Shown here: positions 45,891 to 54,866 of the stretch, one piece after another
How positions within the stretch are numbered: the first letter of the stretch is position 1
How the letters are laid out: the number at the start of each line of letters is the position of its first letter
Assembly: GCF_010122465.1 (NCBI RefSeq)
Contig: NZ_WLZY01000006.1
Span: 366,478 to 430,477, forward strand
Length of the DNA: 64,000 nucleotides
Source of the DNA: Phytoactinopolyspora mesophila
Lineage (GTDB): Bacteria > Actinomycetota > Actinomycetes > Jiangellales > Jiangellaceae
Direction of reading: 5' to 3'
The notes under the pieces: generated by a model
The model's input: the letters and a program-made list of their open reading frames with translations, nothing else
Database searches by the model: none
Told to the model about the DNA's origin: nothing
Program-made: the position numbers and the translations under genes

Positions 45891-47735
45891 CTAGGGCTGG
45901 TTCACCTCGACGGGGAACGAGAAGTTCCCGCTGACCACCTCGTCGACGACCTCGTGAACCGACTGCGTGACGGCGGTGCCGGGATTGTCGGCAGCCTCCT
46001 CGATCCGCAGGCTGGCTGCCACGGCATTGTTGGGCACGATGGTGCTCAGGCTGCGCAGGAGATCGTCGAAACTGGCGGCATCGTCCGACGAGCCGCCCGG
46101 TGCCTCCTCGTCCCAATCTTCCTGGCTGTGCCCTCCGGCGACGTCGACCCAACCGAAGGCGCCCGCGCTGTCCTCCGGGATATCCATGCTGAGTTCGATG
46201 GTGCGCGCTGTTCCGATGTTCTTGAACGGCGACAACTCGACACGCATCTCGAGTTCTGCGCCGGCGTCCACCTCGAAGGGCGTGTCAGACGATGGCGGCG
46301 CGAACGAACCGTCTGGCTGACGGACTTCGACCGATGACATCGTGTAGTGCGTGTACTCGCTGGAGAGTTCGCCGGTGAAATCCGCGCCCGTGATGGTCAC
46401 ATTCTCGAACTCGTTCTCCTGGATGGTCCATAGGTGCTCGAAGACGTCGTACGACGCTTCCTCAGCGATGTCGCCCTGGCTGGCGTACCGATTCTGTACA
46501 TCGAGCGAGAACATCTCCCCGTCGGCTCTCGTGCCTTCGACGACCCAGCGCAGGTCTGCGGTGCCTGCCCCGATGCGGTCCAGGACGGTGTCGAAGCTGG
46601 CCCAGAGATGGAAGATCGCCATGTCCGGCAAGAAGCCAGGCATCGTGACATTGGTGGTACCGCTGCGGCTTGCGCCCTCGTCCGTCGTCACCGTTGCCGT
46701 GAGCGGAGTCGCCGACGGCGCCGGACCGATGTGGCCGAGAACGCCAGCCTGGCGATCCTGGGTGATAGTCCCGACGACGCCGTGTGGATTCGCCACTTTG
46801 AACGAACCGAATGTGTCATCTCGTTGCACGAACACCGCACTGGCTGGGTGCATGCCGAGCGACGACGCACCGGACCACAGGAAAGGATGGCCGAAGCCGA
46901 GCGCTTTGTCGTCGTCGCAGACCGAGGTGGCGGTACCGATCGCGGCCATCGTGACGTCGCCGTAGGAGACGGCCGCGGCGAGGTTGCCACCCGGGATGAT
47001 GTCGGCGGGCGAGCCGGGCTCGTCTGAGCTGCCGGATCCGGCCGGGTAGGTGTGGACGTTCAGGGAGTGCTCGCCGAGACGTTCGGAGACGTCGTCCAGG
47101 CGGTGGCTGCTGATTCCAGAGGCCGCAAGCGGCAGCGTGAGCTGTCGCAGGCCGGCCGATGCTTGCGCCGGGGTCAGCCCGCCGGATGCGACCAAACGCT
47201 GCTGAAGCTCCGCGGGCACCTCGACGTGGGCCGGTTCAGCCTTGGGCAACGTCCCCTGCCTGCCCAGCAACCGTTCTAGATCGGTGGCTGGTGTGACCCC
47301 CGCGATGGGGGACGGAGCCGCGGAGAAGCCGTAGGCGATAGCGCCGATCAGGCGGCCGTCCGCGGCATAGACCGGGGAGCCGGACATTCCGGACCAGACA
47401 CCACCGGCCCGTTCGATGGCGGGGGAGTCTGTCTCGACGATGATCATGTCAGCGTCCGGGCCAACACCGTTGTCGATGACACCGACGACGGTGGCCGTGA
47501 ACTGCTCAGGCTCAGTGCCTCGTTCGACCGTGAGTCCGGTGGCCTCCATGCCTTCAGCCAGCTCCGCGACGGGGTAAGGGGCGGGGCAGGGGTCGAACGC
47601 CGCGGCCGGCTCCGGTCCGGCGGTCACCGGTGCGGTTCCCGCCGCGAGCAGTGTCATGATGGCGGTCACCCCGACGGCGGCTCCCGCGGTGGCGATCCGC
47701 CGCCGGGCATGAATTGGGCGGGTGGTGGTGCTCAA
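45891..47735 (-). CDS. Secreted SpoIVB-like S55 peptidase domain protein
   Basis: About 614 residues. A signal peptide (HARRRIATAGAAVGVTAIMTLLAAG) is followed by an S55-like domain with GGVWSGMSGSPVYAADGRLIGAIAYG, where the catalytic Ser is near residue 120. Further on, KALGFGHPFLWSGASSLGMHPASAVFV and the rest of the protein resemble actinobacterial SpoIVB-like proteins. Its role outside sporulating firmicutes is unknown. TTG 47735 has AGGGAG upstream with good spacing; ATG 47750 is an alternative. The 3' region is not overlapped by a gene. Confidence 0.82.
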   Translation of the reverse strand: MSTTTRPIHARRRIATAGAAVGVTAIMTLLAAGTAPVTAGPEPAAAFDPCPAPYPVAELAEGMEATGLTVERGTEPEQFTATVVGVIDNGVGPDADMIIVETDSPAIERAGGVWSGMSGSPVYAADGRLIGAIAYGFSAAPSPIAGVTPATDLERLLGRQGTLPKAEPAHVEVPAELQQRLVASGGLTPAQASAGLRQLTLPLAASGISSHRLDDVSERLGEHSLNVHTYPAGSGSSDEPGSPADIIPGGNLAAAVSYGDVTMAAIGTATSVCDDDKALGFGHPFLWSGASSLGMHPASAVFVQRDDTFGSFKVANPHGVVGTITQDRQAGVLGHIGPAPSATPLTATVTTDEGASRSGTTNVTMPGFLPDMAIFHLWASFDTVLDRIGAGTADLRWVVEGTRADGEMFSLDVQNRYASQGDIAEEASYDVFEHLWTIQENEFENVTITGADFTGELSSEYTHYTMSSVEVRQPDGSFAPPSSDTPFEVDAGAELEMRVELSPFKNIGTARTIELSMDIPEDSAGAFGWVDVAGGHSQEDWDEEAPGGSSDDAASFDDLLRSLSTIVPNNAVAASLRIEEAADNPGTAVTQSVHEVVDEVVSGNFSFPVEVNQP

Positions 47736-48004
47736 TTGACGCTCCCTCATTTCAGGCGCCTGACCGCGCATGAACAGAGCGCATACCGAATAGTGAAATA
47801 TCGGCTGAAGAGCGAACGGACAATGCAATTCGGGTCAGGCTGGCACGTCCCTTCGGACGCACTCACCGACATTCATACACGTTGTCAGTGGACTGAATCA
47901 GCGACTTTTCGAAGATCGTTCGATCCGCCGTGAGGGGCTCTGAGAGGGTTACGTCGATATGTCAGATGCGTCGCTTAGGGTACCCATTTTCCGAGGTCTG
48001 CTAT

Positions 48005-49078
48005 TCAGAACGCGTCGGGATAGAGTCCTTCGGCGATCTGCTGGACGACGTTGACATTGCCGAGCGTGCCAGGGTAAGCGTCCGCACCGGAGATAGCGAT
48101 CATTCGGCCTTCGGTCACCGCTGTCATGTCTGGAAAGGTCGACTCCAGGTAGTCGCGGGTCGATTGCTCGTGGCCGTCGTCGTTGACGGCGAAGACCAGC
48201 GCCTCGGGGTCGGCGTTGGCCAAGACCTCGGGGTTGATCTGTGCGGCGAAGAAGTCGGCGAACGCGTCGTCGTCGGGGCCGAAGACGTTGTCCCCGCCGG
48301 CCTTGCGAATGATGTCGTACTCGACTCCGGCGCCGATCGCGGTCAGTGTGTTGCCCTCGACGTAGACCTGGGCGACGCTCGGCCGTTCCAGCCCGTCGAT
48401 GCGTGCGGCGACGTCGTCCAGGATTGCTTGAGCGTCCTCGATCATGCCTTGTGCGGCCTCCTCAACGCCGAAGATTGCCCCCATGTTCTCCAGGTCGGTG
48501 AAAAGATCTTCGACGACGGCTTCCATACGCCGGTCGAAGCAGCCACCTGTGGCGATGTAGGCGATCGTGTCAGCCTCTTCGAGTTGTTCGAGGCTGGCGA
48601 AGCCCTGCTCGGCCGTGAACTCGTAGCTGGTGGGGGCGTAGACGAAATCTGGCTCGGCGCCGAGCAGGATCTCGCGGGTCGGCGGTGCCTCATCACTGAG
48701 CACGGCAACGTCGGCTGCCTCGGCTTGGATGTCCTCGGGAAGGGGGGCGGTGCTGGTCTGAGCCTGACCGACGAGCCGGTCACCAAGGCCGAGACGGATC
48801 AACAGCTCGGTCTGCGATGGGCTGAGCCCGACGGCGGCGTTGGGGGCATCTTCGACCGTCAATTCACGTCCGCAGTTGGTGATGGTCATCGCAGTGCCGG
48901 TGGCATCCTCGTCGTCGTTGCCGTTTTCGACACTGTTCTCATCACCAGCGGTCGACGCGTCGTCGTTGCCGTCGCTCACACTTGAGCCACAACCGGCCGC
49001 GAGCAGCATGGCGGCGGCTACGGCGCCGCCGGCCAGGGCGGTTCGCCGGGTGGATCGTCGTCGGGTGGATCGGATCAT
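48005..49078 (-). CDS. Metal/metallophore-binding lipoprotein of an ABC importer
   Basis: A 357-residue receptor of the TroA-like class III fold. Twin-arginine-like basic N-terminus RSTRRRSTRRTALAGG, then the lipobox LLAAGC. After an Asp/Asn-rich linker of about 35 residues come TITNCGRELTVEDAPNAAVGLSPSQTELLIRLGLGDRLVGQAQ and AGGDNVFG... typical of siderophore/cobalamin or metallophore receptors. A Cys right at the mature fold start (TNCGREL) and another in TGGCFDRRME are unusual. The start overlaps the ATPase stop (ATGA). The ligand is inferred to be a metal complex. Confidence 0.87.
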   Translation of the reverse strand: MIRSTRRRSTRRTALAGGAVAAAMLLAAGCGSSVSDGNDDASTAGDENSVENGNDDEDATGTAMTITNCGRELTVEDAPNAAVGLSPSQTELLIRLGLGDRLVGQAQTSTAPLPEDIQAEAADVAVLSDEAPPTREILLGAEPDFVYAPTSYEFTAEQGFASLEQLEEADTIAYIATGGCFDRRMEAVVEDLFTDLENMGAIFGVEEAAQGMIEDAQAILDDVAARIDGLERPSVAQVYVEGNTLTAIGAGVEYDIIRKAGGDNVFGPDDDAFADFFAAQINPEVLANADPEALVFAVNDDGHEQSTRDYLESTFPDMTAVTEGRMIAISGADAYPGTLGNVNVVQQIAEGLYPDAF

Positions 49079-49899
49079 GAGCTGAGGTTCCTCTCTGCTT
49101 GGGTACGTGGTGCATGGCCATTGGGCAACGCGTTGCCCGCGGGGGTGAAAGCGATCAGCAACCCGCCAGTGTCGGGATGGATCAACCGGCGTGAGCGGAC
49201 CTTGAACACATCGCCGATGAGTTCGGTTGTCAGCACGTCCGCCGGGGCGCCGCTGGCGACGAGGCGTCCGTGGTCCATGACGGCGATGATGTCGCAATGC
49301 GCCACCGCCAGATTGAGATCGTGCAGGGCGGCGACGGTGGTCAGGCCGAGGCCACCGACCAGGCGCATCAGCTCCAGCTGAAACGAGATATCCAGGTGGT
49401 TGGTCGGTTCGTCGAGAACGAGCACCGGACTTGCCTGCACCATGGCCCGCGCCAGCAACACGCGCTGCTTCTCGCCGCCGGAGAGCGCGGCGAACGCCCG
49501 CTCGGTCAGGTGTGCGGCGCCGACGTCTCGCAGTGCCCGCTCGGCGAGGTCGAGGTCGTACGCGCTGTCGGCGCCGAAGCCGCGCTGATGTGGAATCCGG
49601 CCGAGCAGTACGACGTCGAGGACGTCCAGATCGAAGTCGGCGTTGGACTCCTGTGTCATGACGGCGATGTGCTGGGCAACCGTACGCAGGGGAGTGCGCC
49701 AGACATCGAGATCGCCGACGTGGACGGTGCCGCGTTCTGGCCGGACTACCCGGTAGAGGCTGCGCAGCAACGTGGATTTTCCGCTGCCGTTGGGGCCGAC
49801 GAGCCCGGCGAACTGACCAGGTTCGACGGCGAAGGTGGCGTCGCGCACGATCTCGGTGCCGTCCAGGATGATCCCGACGTGGTCGAACCGGACCTTCAT
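49075..49899 (-). CDS. FecE-type ABC importer ATPase
   Basis: A 274-residue ATPase. Walker A is GLVGPNGSGKSTLL, signature FAALSGGEKQRVLLARAM, Walker B VLVLDEPTNHLDI, H-loop VAALHDLNLAVAHCDIIAVMDHG. RHVxxxEGxK-like iron-complex importers show the same layout (FecE/BtuD). It lies between the permease and the receptor with ATGA overlaps on both sides. Confidence 0.93.
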   Translation of the reverse strand: MKVRFDHVGIILDGTEIVRDATFAVEPGQFAGLVGPNGSGKSTLLRSLYRVVRPERGTVHVGDLDVWRTPLRTVAQHIAVMTQESNADFDLDVLDVVLLGRIPHQRGFGADSAYDLDLAERALRDVGAAHLTERAFAALSGGEKQRVLLARAMVQASPVLVLDEPTNHLDISFQLELMRLVGGLGLTTVAALHDLNLAVAHCDIIAVMDHGRLVASGAPADVLTTELIGDVFKVRSRRLIHPDTGGLLIAFTPAGNALPNGHAPRTQAERNLSS

Positions 49900-51011
49900 C
49901 GTTGCATCCCGGCCCGTGCCGCCCGGCCGCGCCGCATCAGCCAGAGGAAGAACGGTGCCCCGACCACCGCGGTGATGATGCCGATGGGAATCTCTGTCGG
50001 TTGCGCCACCGTGCGGGCGAGCAGATCGGCCAGCATGAGGAACAGTGCGCCGCCGAGGACCGTGACCGGGAGCATGCGGCGGTGGTCGGTGCCGACGATG
50101 ATGCGCGCGATATGCGGAATCACCAGCCCCACGAAGCCGATGCCACCGCTGACCGCGACGACGGAGCCGGTCAGCAGCGCGGCTGCGATCATCAAGTAGG
50201 TACGAAGCCGGTTGACGTCGACGCCGAGCGCCGTGGCGGACTCGTCGCCGACGAGCAATGCGTTGAGGGCGCGTGGCCGGGTGAAGACGTAGAGGCTGAC
50301 GATCGTCAGCGCGACGGCTGGGACGATCAGCTGGTGAAAGGTCGCTGCGGAGACCGACCCGAGCAGGAAGAAGAGCACACTGAACACGTTCTGCGCCTCG
50401 GTAGTCAGTGTGAGGTAGCTGGTGACAGCGCTGAGCAGTGATCCGAGGGCGACACCGGTGAGGATCATCCTGGTGGGCGCGAGCACGCCGTGTTGCCGGG
50501 CGAGGAGGTAAACGGCGATGGTGGTCACCAGCGCGCCGATGAACGCCGCGGTGCTGAGTGTCACCCCGGCGAGCGACGCCGAGCCGAGGGTGATGACCAG
50601 GACGGCGCCAACACCTGCGCCGGAGGAGACTCCGAGGATATAGGGCTCGGCGAGCGGGTTGCGGACGATGGCCTGCATGAGCGCGCCGGCCAGCGCGAGC
50701 CCGGCGCCGGTCAGCCCGGCTAGCAGCGTCCGAGGTAGGCGGAAGTCCCAGACCGCCTGGTCCTGCAGCCGGGTGAGGGAGCCGTCGCTCATCCAGCTCA
50801 TGTCCGGGAGCAGGTGTCCGAGGACGACCTTGAAAGACTCGACGAAGGTGACATCCGTAGGCCCCGTGGCGCCCGAGAGGATGACGGTGGCGACGATGGC
50901 GACGATCAATACGGCGTTGATACCGGCCAGCGCAGTGGAGGAACGGCGGCGAAGAGCGGGTCGAGCCTGCTTGCGCTCGGGCTTGGCGGCATTCGGTGGG
51001 CTGACCGGCAA
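49896..51011 (-). CDS. FecCD-type ABC importer permease
   Basis: A 371-residue permease with about ten hydrophobic segments. FecCD hallmarks: LLAGLTGAGLALAGALMQAIVRNPLAEPYILGVSSGAGVGAVLVI, ALLVGDESATALGVDVNRLRTYLM, GGIGFVGLVIPHIARIIVGTDHRRMLPVTVLGGALFLMLADLLAR. The start is TTG 51011 with GAGAGAC upstream. It is the first gene of the operon, and a Fur/Zur-like palindrome sits about 70 nt before it. Substrate: a metal chelate or cofactor; not readable. Confidence 0.93.
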   Translation of the reverse strand: MPVSPPNAAKPERKQARPALRRRSSTALAGINAVLIVAIVATVILSGATGPTDVTFVESFKVVLGHLLPDMSWMSDGSLTRLQDQAVWDFRLPRTLLAGLTGAGLALAGALMQAIVRNPLAEPYILGVSSGAGVGAVLVITLGSASLAGVTLSTAAFIGALVTTIAVYLLARQHGVLAPTRMILTGVALGSLLSAVTSYLTLTTEAQNVFSVLFFLLGSVSAATFHQLIVPAVALTIVSLYVFTRPRALNALLVGDESATALGVDVNRLRTYLMIAAALLTGSVVAVSGGIGFVGLVIPHIARIIVGTDHRRMLPVTVLGGALFLMLADLLARTVAQPTEIPIGIITAVVGAPFFLWLMRRGRAARAGMQR

Positions 51012-51079
51012 GGATGTGTCTCTCTGCGGGGGCTGACGGTGGGCGGGGCAGGCATGCTCACATGGTCATGCGACCACGA

Positions 51080-51100
51080 TAATGACAACGGTTGTCGTTA
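51080..51100. promoter_or_regulatory. Fur/Zur-like palindrome before the metallophore importer operon
   Basis: GACAAC-G-GTTGTC at 51084-51096 is a perfect 13-bp dyad; extended to 51080-51100 it is a 21-bp dyad with one mismatched pair and TAA/TTA ends. It is 69 nt upstream of the permease start. The size and the AAC-G-GTT centre fit boxes bound by Fur-family zinc regulators (Zur) in actinobacteria, and not the IdeR/DtxR box. Assignment to Zur is inference. Confidence 0.6.
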
Positions 51101-51260
51101 CGTTAGGCGAAAGGCGCGCATCGGTCAAAACCGTGATTGGTGCGTACGGTGTCTGTCATGTGGCCGGATGCCGCGTTCCTGCTGGTGGTGGTGCTCGCAT
51201 GTGATCGACGTCGCGTCCTGCGCTGGGAAGAGTCGCTCTACTGGTGCGGTTGACGTGGAC

Positions 51261-52517
51261 ATGAAGGATTCGAACCGCAGCCGCGAGGTGGACGTCGTCG
51301 TCATCGGCGCCGGGCAAGCCGGCCTGTCGGCCGCCTACCACCTTCGCCGCCTCGGCTTCGAGCCCTACCACGGCTTCGTCGTCCTGGACTCCGGGGCCGG
51401 ACCAGGTGGGGCGTGGCGGGAGCGCGCACGCAGCCTCACCATGCGGAAGGTGCACGGCATCTTCGACCTGCCGGGTGCGCGTCGTGAGGCCCGGCCCGCG
51501 GACGCGGTCCGCCCCGCGGCCGACGTCGTCGCCGAGTACTACGCGGATTATGAGCACCGTTTCGAGCTGCCGGTGCGCCGTCCGGTTGATGTGCGTGCGG
51601 TTCGATACAGCGAGGACTCCCGGCTGGTGGTGGAAACCGACGACGGCGCCTGGGCGTCCCGGGCCGTCGTGAACGCGACCGGCACGTGGACGCATCCGTA
51701 CTGGCCGTACTACCCGGGCGTCGCGGAGTTCGGTGGACGGCAGCTGCACTCCGCGGACTATCGCGGCCCCGCCGAGTTCTCTGGGCAGCGCGTCGTTGTC
51801 GTGGGCGGTGGTCATTCGGCGACCCACATCCTGTCCGAGGTGGCCGACGTCGCCGCGTCGACCACCTGGCTGACCCGTCGCCCGCCCGTGTTCGAGGGCG
51901 TCGAGTTCACCGAGGACTTCGGCCGGCAGGTGATCGCCGCCGTGGATGCGCGGGTGCGTGCGGGCCTTCCTCCCCAGAGTGTGGTCAGCGTGACCGGTCT
52001 CGGCCACACGCCAGTGGTGCAGGAAGCCTTGGCCAAAGGAGTTCTGAACCGGTTGCCGATCTTCGACCGGATCGAGGCAGGTGGTGTCCGATGGAACGAC
52101 GGCACCTTCGTCGCTGCCGACGTGATCATCTGGGCTACTGGATTCCGGGCAGCACTGGCGCACCTGGCACCGCTGGGACTGCGTGAGCCCGGGGGCGGGA
52201 TCCGGATGGACGGGACCAGGGTGGCGTCCGAGCCTCGGCTGCACCTGGTCGGTTACGGCCCGTCCGCCAGCACGGTCGGCGCCAACCGTGCCGGCCGGGC
52301 CGCGGCGCTGGAGATCAGGGACTTGCTGAGTGTGGACGCCTCGCCCGCCGCGACTTCGATACCGTCAAGTTGGATTCGCGAGCGGGTGGGGCCTCTTCGG
52401 CGACATGGCGGTATTGAAGTCGGCCAGATCCCATTGGAGACGAGCTCGGGCCGGGATCGTCCCACTCCCGACGCTAATCGTGTACATCCTGTTGGATCGA
52501 GGGTCCCTCGGGGTTAG
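51261..52517 (+). CDS. Flavin-dependent monooxygenase-like oxidoreductase with an altered C-terminus
   Basis: A 418-residue protein. FAD-binding motif VVVIGAGQAGLSAAYHL near residue 14; NADPH-binding motif VVVVGGGHSATHILSE near 178; IWATGFRAALAHL near 295, the ATG-F motif of flavin monooxygenases. The normal fold ends near GPSASTVGANRAGRAAALEIRDLLS. The last 55 residues are read through a degenerate palindromic element (52352-52421), giving HGGIEVGQ and an Arg/Pro-rich tail, so the original stop was probably lost. ATG 51261 chosen; GTG 51255 possible. Substrate unknown. Confidence 0.87.
   Translation: MKDSNRSREVDVVVIGAGQAGLSAAYHLRRLGFEPYHGFVVLDSGAGPGGAWRERARSLTMRKVHGIFDLPGARREARPADAVRPAADVVAEYYADYEHRFELPVRRPVDVRAVRYSEDSRLVVETDDGAWASRAVVNATGTWTHPYWPYYPGVAEFGGRQLHSADYRGPAEFSGQRVVVVGGGHSATHILSEVADVAASTTWLTRRPPVFEGVEFTEDFGRQVIAAVDARVRAGLPPQSVVSVTGLGHTPVVQEALAKGVLNRLPIFDRIEAGGVRWNDGTFVAADVIIWATGFRAALAHLAPLGLREPGGGIRMDGTRVASEPRLHLVGYGPSASTVGANRAGRAAALEIRDLLSVDASPAATSIPSSWIRERVGPLRRHGGIEVGQIPLETSSGRDRPTPDANRVHPVGSRVPRG
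52352..52421. repeat. Solo degenerate copy of the palindromic element
   Basis: GACTTCGATACCGTCAAGT at 52352-52370 and ACATGGCGGTATTGAAGTC at 52403-52421 face each other over a 32-nt spacer, the same geometry as the modules at 32027 and 33360, with several mismatches between the arms. It lies inside the 3' end of the monooxygenase frame. No nuclease gene adjoins it and the third arm is missing. Confidence 0.75.
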
Positions 52518-52526
52518 GTGACCCGA

Positions 52527-53429
52527 TCACCGGGAGACCGCGCGCTGGGCCAGTGCGAGCCCGCCGAGGATACCGGCTTGGTCCCCCAGGCCCGGCGGCA
52601 CGATGTAGCTGTCGATGTCCGTGGTCGCCGCCGGCGCATCTATATAGCCGTTGACGATGCTCACGGCGTCCTTGCGTAACGCCGGTAGGAGACCTGGCAG
52701 TTTGGTGACGCCGCCGCCGAAGACGATCCGTTCGGGGGAGAGCAGATACATGAGCATCGTGGCTAGTTGCGCGAGATACCACGACTCCATGGCCACGGCC
52801 TGGTCGCGGAGCGGGCCGAGGTCGGCCGGGCGGCGCTGCCATCGTGCTTGGAGTGCTGGCCCGGCGGCGAGCCCTTCCAGGCAGTCGCCGTGATACGGGC
52901 AGACTCCTTCGAACGTGTCCTCCGGGTGTCGGCGCACCAGCACATGGCCCACTTCCGGATGCAGCAGGCCGTGCAAGAGCTGGCGGTTCACCAGCGCGCC
53001 GGCGCCGATCCCGGTGCCCACAGTGACATAGACGACCGGATCAAGGCCTTGGCCAGCTCCCCATCGGCTCTCCGCCAGAGCGGCGCCGTTGACGTCCGTG
53101 TCGAAGCCCACGGGCACGCCGAGGGCCTGGCGGAACGTACCGACGACGTCGGTACCGCCCCAGCCGGGCTTCGGAGTTGAGGTGATGTGTCCGAAAGTGG
53201 GGGAGTCGGTGCGCAGGTCGACGGGGCCGAAACAGGCGACCCCAAGAGCGGACACGGATTGCCCGGCCAGTTCTTCTTGCTCTCGTACGAACGCGATGGC
53301 TTGCGCCAGCGTCTCATCCGGCGTCGTAGTGGGGAAGGACGTGACGGCACGGAGGTCGTGCGGGCCGGTGCCCACCGCACATACGAACTTCGTGCCACCG
53401 GCCTCGATGCTGGCCATCAGGGGGGTCAT
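52527..53429 (-). CDS. ROK family sugar kinase (fructokinase type)
   Basis: A 300-residue ROK kinase. ATP-binding ASIEAGGTKFVCAVG, VTVGTGIGAGALV with the catalytic Asp in FDTDVNGAALAE near 109, and the zinc motif HPEVGHVLVRRHPEDTFEGVCPYHGDCLEGLAAGPAL with His and Cys ligands as in fructokinases such as GmuE. It should phosphorylate a hexose, probably fructose. It overlaps the LacI gene by ATGA, so both are co-transcribed from the LacI promoter. Confidence 0.9.
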   Translation of the reverse strand: MTPLMASIEAGGTKFVCAVGTGPHDLRAVTSFPTTTPDETLAQAIAFVREQEELAGQSVSALGVACFGPVDLRTDSPTFGHITSTPKPGWGGTDVVGTFRQALGVPVGFDTDVNGAALAESRWGAGQGLDPVVYVTVGTGIGAGALVNRQLLHGLLHPEVGHVLVRRHPEDTFEGVCPYHGDCLEGLAAGPALQARWQRRPADLGPLRDQAVAMESWYLAQLATMLMYLLSPERIVFGGGVTKLPGLLPALRKDAVSIVNGYIDAPAATTDIDSYIVPPGLGDQAGILGGLALAQRAVSR

Positions 53430-54487
53430 GGGGTTACCTCGCCGGATCCTCGGGGAATGAGTTGGGTGCTGAGTTCAATGGTGCGGGCCGGGCCGTCGTC
53501 GCCGGAGATCCGCCGGAAGAGGAGGTCGGCCGCGGTGCGACCGATGGCGGCGGCGTCCTGCTTGACCACGGTGATAGCGGGGTGCAGGAGATCGGCGAGC
53601 TCGAAATCGTCGAACCCGACCAAGGCCGGTCGTTCGGTACGAGTGGCAAGCTCCCGCAGGGCAGCGACGGTGGCACGGTTGTTTCCGGTGAACAGCGCGG
53701 AGACCGGCTCCGGTCCGGCGAAGAAACGGTCGAACGACATCCGGACGAAGCCCTGCTCCGGGCGGCCCATGGCCACGAGTGACTCGTCGAACGGGAGACC
53801 GGCCGCGGCCAGCGCCTCTTGGTAGCCCCGCAACCGCTGGGCGGCGGTGAAGATCTCTGGAGTGTCCCCGAGGAAGCCGATACGGCGATGGCCTTGGCTG
53901 AGCAGGTGTGCGATTCCGGCTCGCACGCCTCCAGCATTGTCAGCGAGTACCGCGTCGGCGTCGATGTTCTGGGCAGGCCGGTCGACGAACACGACGACGA
54001 CGCCGGCCTGGAGCTCCGGCTCGAGATATCGGTGGTCCTGGCTGGCCGGGGCTATCACGAGCCCATCCACACGGCGGGCGCAGAATGCCTGCGCCAGCTC
54101 CCGCTCTTGTGCTGGGTCTGCCTCCGAGGAGCCGGTGAACACGAGAAAGCCCTTGGCGCGGGCAACCTGCTCTACCGCCCGGGTCAGCATGGAGTAGAAG
54201 GGGTCGGCCATATCTTCCAGCACCATGCCGATGCAGGCCGTGCTGCCCTGGCGCAGCCACCTGGCGCCCTCGTGCCGCCGGAAACCGAGCTTGGTGATCG
54301 CGGCGTGGACCTTTCTCGCCGTTTCCGGCCTGACCCGGGGTTCGCCGTTGACGACACGAGACACGGTTTTCAGGCCGACACCGGCCGTCCGCGCGACGTC
54401 GTTCATGGTGGGCCGGTTGCCGGATCGCCTGCCGGCTCGGATCTGCTCGGGCACCCAGGCCACCCCCATGGCTCGCTCGATGGTCAT
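53426..54487 (-). CDS. LacI family transcriptional regulator
   Basis: A 353-residue regulator. HTH PTMNDVARTAGVGLKTVSRVVNGEPRVRPETARKVHAAI, a hinge, then the periplasmic-binding effector domain (ACIGMVLEDMADPFYSMLTRAVEQVARAKGFLVF, RIGFLGDTPEIFTAAQRLRGYQ). About 35 residues precede the HTH, longer than usual. ATG 54487 was chosen for GGGCGGAAT upstream; a later start near the HTH is possible. The target is likely its own operon with the ROK kinase, using the dyad at 54549. Confidence 0.9.
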   Translation of the reverse strand: MTIERAMGVAWVPEQIRAGRRSGNRPTMNDVARTAGVGLKTVSRVVNGEPRVRPETARKVHAAITKLGFRRHEGARWLRQGSTACIGMVLEDMADPFYSMLTRAVEQVARAKGFLVFTGSSEADPAQERELAQAFCARRVDGLVIAPASQDHRYLEPELQAGVVVVFVDRPAQNIDADAVLADNAGGVRAGIAHLLSQGHRRIGFLGDTPEIFTAAQRLRGYQEALAAAGLPFDESLVAMGRPEQGFVRMSFDRFFAGPEPVSALFTGNNRATVAALRELATRTERPALVGFDDFELADLLHPAITVVKQDAAAIGRTAADLLFRRISGDDGPARTIELSTQLIPRGSGEVTP

Positions 54488-54548
54488 ATTCCGCCCGACT
54501 GGCGGGTGGCCCCTCGGGCCGGAGCGTTGGGTCGCCGGTGACCGCGGG

Positions 54549-54560
54549 GACAACGTTATC
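54549..54560. promoter_or_regulatory. LacI-type operator before the regulator gene
   Basis: GACAACGTTATC is a near-perfect dyad centred on AACGTT, of the CG-centred type bound by LacI-family proteins. It lies about 62 nt upstream of the LacI start codon. Autoregulation is inferred. Confidence 0.5.
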
Positions 54561-54692
54561 ATCGTCCTACGCCGCAACAGCATCGATCTTCGGGCGACTC
54601 GAAACGGCGGGGTGTCGGCTCAGGGCTCAGCATCAGTGCGCGGCGCCGGATCGAGGCAGGGCGCCGCGCGGCAGGTTCTCGGAATGGCCGGC

Positions 54693-54866
54693 TCAGGCCT
54701 GTGTTCGGGTTGCCTCGTAGCACGTGACGCACAGGACTTCGTCCTCGCCGTAGCGGGTGACCCGGCCTGTGACGTAACCGACCTGTCGCCGGGCACTCTC
54801 GGCGTCATGGTACGAGCTGTACTGATGGTCTGTGAGTCGGCGTTGGCATTCGTTGCAGTGGATCAC
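54693..54866 (-). CDS. Small zinc-ribbon protein
   Basis: A 57-residue protein beginning VIHCNECQRRLTDHQYSSYH and ending with LCVTCYEATRTQA. Two Cys pairs (C-x2-C near residues 4-7 and 46-49) should bind one zinc. GTG 54866 has AGGAGG 10 nt upstream. Codon use matches nearby genes. The motif H-Y/D-A-E-S-A-R between the pairs is not one I recognise. It may be a nucleic-acid- or protein-binding adaptor. Transcribed alone and below the length most gene finders keep. Confidence 0.75.
   Translation of the reverse strand: MIHCNECQRRLTDHQYSSYHDAESARRQVGYVTGRVTRYGEDEVLCVTCYEATRTQA

Noticed and set aside
51158..51253. 31-residue frame MWPDAAFLLVVVLACDRRR before the monooxygenase
   Set aside because: Weak ribosome site and no repeated pattern that would suggest a leader peptide.
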